DNA of 64,000 bases from assembly GCA_024508725.1 (NCBI GenBank), contig JANINS010000003.1, positions 248,001 through 312,000 of the forward strand, written 5' to 3'. Both the position numbers and the translations under genes were made by a program. Source of the stretch: Chitinophagaceae bacterium. GTDB lineage: Bacteria; Bacteroidota; Bacteroidia; Chitinophagales; Chitinophagaceae. Below, in pieces: positions 60,441 through 64,000 of the stretch; within the stretch, counting starts at the first letter, position 1; each line of letters starts with the position of its first letter. The notes under the pieces are model-generated. The model was not told the DNA's origin. It worked only from the letters and a program-made list of their open reading frames with translations, and ran no database searches.

Positions 60441-61046
60441 ATGAAGCACTTGCTATTGATGGTTTGTTTTTTTTGCGTTTTGTCGGTGGCATTTTGCCAG
60501 GCTGATAAAGCAGAAGAGTCGAGAGGAAAGTTCAGCTGGAATAATACGTTTGTTGGTGGAAGCATTAATGTTGGTGCAAGTAATGGAGGTTTTGCGATTG
60601 GTGCTGTGCCCGAGATCGGGTACAGTATTACTAAGTGGCTGGATGCTGGTATCTTGTTCAATGTAAACTATCAAACACAAAAAGTGTACACACCAAACGG
60701 AATTTATATTGGAAAACTAAGAGCATTTAATTATGGCAGCGGAGCATTTATACGTATATGGCCTATTGAACAGGTATTTATTTCTATACAACCTGAACAC
60801 AACTGGATAAAGCAAACATTCAGGGATATTAATAACAGCAATCAATATACTGAAACGCTAAAGGCAGGTAGCCTTCTTTTGGGAGTTGGCTATGGAGGTC
60901 GTTCAATAGGCAAACAAATCTCTTACATCAGCGTTATGATTGATGTTATGACCAACATCAATTCACCTTACAGAGATATGGAAAACCATGCACAACCTGT
61001 TATCAGAGGTGGCTTTGGAATTTATCTTGGAAGAAAGCACCGTTAA
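60441..61046 (+). CDS. Outer membrane beta-barrel protein
   Basis: 201 residues with a signal peptide (HLLLMVCFFCVLSVAFCQ) and alternating strands: KFSWNNTFVGGSINVGASNG, AIGAVPEIGYSITKWLDAGI, RIWPIEQVFISIQPEHN and a last strand VIRGGFGIYLGRKHR. The barrel type is OmpA-like or PorT-like; function is unknown. It lies 9 nt after the oxidase stop and so may be cotranscribed. Confidence 0.82.
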   Translation: MKHLLLMVCFFCVLSVAFCQADKAEESRGKFSWNNTFVGGSINVGASNGGFAIGAVPEIGYSITKWLDAGILFNVNYQTQKVYTPNGIYIGKLRAFNYGSGAFIRIWPIEQVFISIQPEHNWIKQTFRDINNSNQYTETLKAGSLLLGVGYGGRSIGKQISYISVMIDVMTNINSPYRDMENHAQPVIRGGFGIYLGRKHR

Positions 61047-61049
61047 CCG

Positions 61050-61424
61050 CTAATATTCCTCTGACACCCATTTCTTAAAAAGCGGAGCGGTTTTCTGGCT
61101 GATGATGATCTGGTGATCGGCATGCGGTATTCTTAAGAACACTTCGAGTTTTACCTTTTCGAATACTTTAAAGCCTCTTACAAAATTTATATTTATAAGA
61201 TACTGCCTGTTGGCACGAAAGAACATGGTTTCATCAAGCTCTGATTCCAACATACTCAAATTCCTGTCGCAGATAAATTTTTTACCAGAAGCATCTACAA
61301 CAAATATTACCGTATCAAACCGATAGAAATATGCAATATCCTGAACGGCGAGAGAAACGTACTCATCTCCTTTCTTTACAAGTAACCTGGCTTTTCGTTT
61401 AGTTATAGTGGATGAATATATCAT
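61050..61424 (-). CDS. Stand-alone LytTR DNA-binding protein
   Basis: 124 residues made almost wholly of one LytTR domain: RLLVKKGDEYVSLAVQDIAY, DTVIFVVDASGKKFICDRNL, MLESELDETMFFRANRQYLI, NINFVRGFKVFEKVKLEVFL and ISQKTAPLFKKWV. There is no receiver domain, so it is not phosphorylation-controlled by itself. Its target is unknown. It sits convergent with the barrel gene. Confidence 0.9.
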   Translation of the reverse strand: MIYSSTITKRKARLLVKKGDEYVSLAVQDIAYFYRFDTVIFVVDASGKKFICDRNLSMLESELDETMFFRANRQYLININFVRGFKVFEKVKLEVFLRIPHADHQIIISQKTAPLFKKWVSEEY

Positions 61425-61605
61425 AGTAGAGCAATATGATTGAAAGACATCAAATGCAAAAGCTTTTACAGACTAATTGGATAAGTGGTCGTTAAACTGT
61501 ATGTACGTATATTTTCGTTTGACAGACAAAGCATTTTTTACAAAAAAGAAAAGCTGTTCCAAAGAACAGCTTTCCGATTTTTACATCATTATTAATTTCT
61601 GCTGA
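61425..61605. other. Gap between the LytTR gene and the SusD-associated lipoprotein gene
   Basis: This 180-nt gap contains the 61550-61573 hairpin and, just upstream of the LytTR start, AT-rich sequence. I see no gene. Confidence 0.45.
61543..61578 (-). terminator. Terminator of the SusD operon
   Basis: AAAGCTGTTC (61550-61559) pairs with GAACAGCTTT (61564-61573); T-run on the minus-strand side. It lies downstream of the lipoprotein gene at 61606. Confidence 0.82.
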
Positions 61606-62541
61606 CTATTGCCTTACCATATTCATAATATAAGTTGCGGTTCCTGTGCCTTCAGTGATATATCCGGCAAAAGTTGTAGTTCCTGCCAGGTAAGCTCCTA
61701 ATCTAAATTTCAGGTTAATAGTATTAGCACAAAAGGTGAAATCGCCATTTGCTGGTAAGTTTTGCGTTAAAGAAGGTGGCTCAACATAAATATCATAAGC
61801 AGCAAGACCCAATGGTGCTCCCGAACCAAGTTTCTGGCTGGTAGTATTTACCTTACGATCGTTGATATTACTCCAGTCAAGCGTAAAGTTGGCGGCCCAT
61901 GCAGCTACTCCATAAATATTTGTGACCTTGATCGTAGCTGTTGTTGCAGTTGACGAAAGCAAAGTTGAAGTTGTAGTGTATGGTCCTGAATTAGCATAAG
62001 CAACGGATCCATTTGCATTTCTTGCTGTTTCAAGTGTTCTGAAACTTCCGTTCAGGAATACTGCAGCGTCAGTGTTGATCTCTACTTCAGAACAAGGCCC
62101 ACGCATAAACAGTTTGTATACATTATTATAATCCGAACCCGTGATACCACCTTTATCAGTTGATTGAATGGTAAAGATCAATGTATCTTTTCTACCTGTT
62201 GTATATTTAGTAAAATCGCCTGTAACAACAAGTGTATCTATTGCTTTACCTGCAGGAATAACAATACTGCTCTTGTTTAAAGTATAATGCGTTCCCTGAA
62301 CAGCTCCTGTAGGAGAAGTAACTGAAATATTTACAACCCTGTCTACACTAGAAACATTGGTCACACCGATAGGTATCTTATATACAACTCCGGGAGAAGT
62401 AATTAAATAAGAACCTCCGGTTTGATTTAAGAAGTGTGCCTGCTCTGAGGGAATCGAAAGATTGTCGCTCTTTTTACAACCAGTGATTATCGCAACAGCC
62501 ATCATCACAAAAGTTGCAATCAGAAGAAATTTATTTTTCAT
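61606..62541 (-). CDS. SusD-associated lipoprotein with DUF4843/Calx-beta-like N-terminal part
   Basis: 311 residues with a lipobox (IITGC) and a beta-rich body. The middle holds SVTSPTGAVQGTHYTLNKSS and VIPAGKAIDTLVVTGDFTKY, a pattern of the Calx-beta-like repeats found in DUF4843 lipoproteins. GPCSEVEINTDAAVFLNGSF starts a second domain. It follows SusD by 24 nt and ends in a terminator, so it is the last gene of the polysaccharide/peptide uptake operon. The ligand is unknown. Confidence 0.78.
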   Translation of the reverse strand: MKNKFLLIATFVMMAVAIITGCKKSDNLSIPSEQAHFLNQTGGSYLITSPGVVYKIPIGVTNVSSVDRVVNISVTSPTGAVQGTHYTLNKSSIVIPAGKAIDTLVVTGDFTKYTTGRKDTLIFTIQSTDKGGITGSDYNNVYKLFMRGPCSEVEINTDAAVFLNGSFRTLETARNANGSVAYANSGPYTTTSTLLSSTATTATIKVTNIYGVAAWAANFTLDWSNINDRKVNTTSQKLGSGAPLGLAAYDIYVEPPSLTQNLPANGDFTFCANTINLKFRLGAYLAGTTTFAGYITEGTGTATYIMNMVRQ

Positions 62542-62565
62542 TCAGTAAATTTTAAAATTGAAAAT

Positions 62566-63969
62566 TTAATACCCTTCATTTTGTCTTACGTTAGGATTAG
62601 CCAGCAATTCATCTGCAGGAATCGGGTAAACAAAACGTTTGTCTGATGCAGCAAGTGTTTGCCACAATGGGCTATCTACATCACTTGCATTTCTTTGTAA
62701 TCCCAATCCTTTCCTTTTCAGATCGAAAAAGCGGAAACCTTCGAAAGCAAGTTCTCTGAATCGCTCCAACATAATATCTGCAACAGCAGTAGCTTTATCA
62801 GCATATGTAATTGGTGTATATCCTGCGATCCTTGCTGCTCTCAATGTATTGATATCAGCAACTGCACCGGCAAGATCATTCAGTTCTGCCCTTGCTTCTG
62901 CTCGTATAAGATACATTTCTGAAATGCGGATATTTTTCAGATCAACGATACTTCCACCTCTTGATGAAGTGGAGAACTTTTTCACATACCGCTCTCCTGC
63001 TGTTGTGCCGATATATGCATTTAACCTTATATCAGAAGCTGAATAACTTGCAGTGAGTTTATCTGAAGGAGAGAAGATCACACTACCATTCGTATTAGTC
63101 CAGTTTGCACCAAGCTGAGAGCTATTCTCGAATCTAGAGCGGAAAAGCAGTTCATTGGTATTAGCATCAGTCCATATACCGGTGAAGCCACTTCCGGTTG
63201 CAAGAGTTTTAACACCACTGGTGATAACGGTAGTTGCATAATCAGCAGCTTTTTGCCATTCTCCTTTATACAATGCAACTCTTGCCTGGATCGCTGTTAC
63301 ACTCACGGGGTTTAATGCAAGGTCATTGTATCCCGATGCAGTAACAGCAGGCATCACAGCCTTAGCATCAGCCAGGTCTTGTTCTACCCTGCTAACAACT
63401 TCTGCCACACTACTACGAGCCGGGAAACATGTAAGGCAGCTTCTTGTCATGATCATTACTCCTAAAGGATCTGCAGCATCATACTTTTTACTGTAGGCTT
63501 CCAGGAGTTCAAAATGAGCCATTCCTCTTAATGCAAGCAACTGGCCATTGATCGAATTTTTCTGTGCTACTTCAGCTGTTCCATTAGCAGGAATTTCGGG
63601 TAAACGATCTAATACACGGTTTACCCTGTCGATAACTGCATAGTAAGCAGCCCATCCTGTGGTAACATCACCACCTGTTGTTGCATCTGCACTATACTGA
63701 AGCCTGTATCCAAACTGTCCTGTTCCCCCGTTATCAGGACCGAACTTCGTTTCATCAGAAGTTATCGATGTGGCAAATGAACGATCAGCTCTCGCAACAG
63801 CATACGTTGCATAGGCTGTATTCAACCCTTTCTGCAATGCGGCAACACTGTTAAAAGCCACCTCTTCTGTTACTGAATCTGTTGGTTTAAGATCTACATC
63901 TTTCTTACATCCTGTACTAAACAGGCAAAGAAGAAATGCAGCCGATATTATTCTTGATCTCATTTTCAT
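62566..63969 (-). CDS. RagB/SusD-family nutrient-uptake outer membrane lipoprotein
   Basis: 467 residues with a lipobox (LFSTGC) followed by KKDVDLKPTD. Typical SusD features are the helical TPR-like core (LRGMAHFELLEAYSKKYDAA), ISEMYLIRAEARAELNDLAG, and the C-terminal LERFRELAFEGFRFFDLKRK and VYPIPADELLANPNVRQNEGY-type end. SusD forms the substrate-binding lid of the SusC channel. The SusC partner is the partial gene at the window edge, 7 nt upstream. Confidence 0.95.
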   Translation of the reverse strand: MKMRSRIISAAFLLCLFSTGCKKDVDLKPTDSVTEEVAFNSVAALQKGLNTAYATYAVARADRSFATSITSDETKFGPDNGGTGQFGYRLQYSADATTGGDVTTGWAAYYAVIDRVNRVLDRLPEIPANGTAEVAQKNSINGQLLALRGMAHFELLEAYSKKYDAADPLGVMIMTRSCLTCFPARSSVAEVVSRVEQDLADAKAVMPAVTASGYNDLALNPVSVTAIQARVALYKGEWQKAADYATTVITSGVKTLATGSGFTGIWTDANTNELLFRSRFENSSQLGANWTNTNGSVIFSPSDKLTASYSASDIRLNAYIGTTAGERYVKKFSTSSRGGSIVDLKNIRISEMYLIRAEARAELNDLAGAVADINTLRAARIAGYTPITYADKATAVADIMLERFRELAFEGFRFFDLKRKGLGLQRNASDVDSPLWQTLAASDKRFVYPIPADELLANPNVRQNEGY

Positions 63970-63973
63970 TTTT

Positions 63974-64000
63974 TTAGAAGTTTAACTCCAATCCAAGTGT
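63974..64000 (-). CDS. SusC/RagA TonB-dependent receptor, C-terminal end only
   Basis: On the minus strand the window edge carries TLGLELNF followed by TAA. This is the beta-signal end (aromatic last residue) of a SusC-type receptor. Position directly upstream of SusD supports this; only eight residues are visible. Confidence 0.7.
   Translation of the reverse strand, partial: TLGLELNF

Overview
The window looks like a chromosomal segment of a Bacteroidota, most likely a Chitinophagaceae-type organism. The evidence is a SusC/SusD pair, type IX secretion and gliding-motility proteins (PorP/SprF and a giant PKD/CHU_C protein), TonB systems, DUF and lipoprotein families typical of the phylum, promoters with the phylum-specific TAnnTTTG -7 box, and little use of Shine-Dalgarno sites. 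The genus cannot be fixed from sequence alone. I see no rRNA, tRNA, CRISPR array, prophage or transposase.

1-14.9 kb (minus strand): the full respiratory complex I operon nuoA-B-C-D-E-F-G-H-I-J-K-L-M-N (nuoN runs off the left edge). Extra genes are threaded into it: a 56-aa membrane protein between nuoC and nuoD, two tandem DUF4440 proteins plus a small membrane protein between nuoE and nuoF, and a GxxExxY (PD-(D/E)XK-like) gene between nuoF and nuoG. NuoG is the short form. Spacers hold A-arm/T-arm inverted repeats and CGCAAAG palindromes. 14.9-18.8 kb (minus): tonB, a small membrane protein, a PstS-like lipoprotein and a TPR protein.

19-31 kb: housekeeping genes (LMW phosphatase, hisS, two paralogous lipoproteins, thiolase, DUF1579, rlmN, an LTxxQ protein, two pseudouridine synthases, cupin, ATP-dependent DNA ligase). 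31-36 kb: a gene broken by one amber codon, a beta-barrel protein, a Q/N-rich protein, a ferritin-like protein, a secreted EEP-family enzyme and a coiled-coil protein behind twin operators. 35-40 kb: PorP/SprF and a 1232-aa T9SS cargo-like protein. 40-44 kb: recG (apparently without a usual start codon), trpS and a deoxynucleoside kinase. 45-51 kb: ATP-type and GTP-type PEP carboxykinases flanking a CYTH protein and a TonB receptor. 51-58 kb: AspT/YidE-like transporter, DUF2490, hybrid histidine kinase, glucuronyl C5-epimerase-like protein, alpha/beta hydrolase. 58-64 kb: a second twin-operator coiled-coil gene, a GlcD-type oxidase, beta-barrel, stand-alone LytTR regulator, and a SusC(end)/SusD/lipoprotein set.

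The most interesting signals are non-coding. Two unlinked coiled-coil genes share an identical promoter layout (two TACGA-N6-TCGTA palindromes 23 bp apart around a -7 box, 31 nt from the ATG). The same 12-bp AGTATCGCAAAG repeat frames the GxxExxY gene and a gene-less 88-bp palindrome in the nuo operon. A roughly 60-75-bp repeat (core GTACAAGAGTGCGACGCAAC) recurs about ten times, usually just upstream of a gene in the same orientation. Low-complexity repeat text resembling intergenic spacers appears in frame inside hisS, the DNA ligase and a pseudouridine synthase. Several genes look leaderless.
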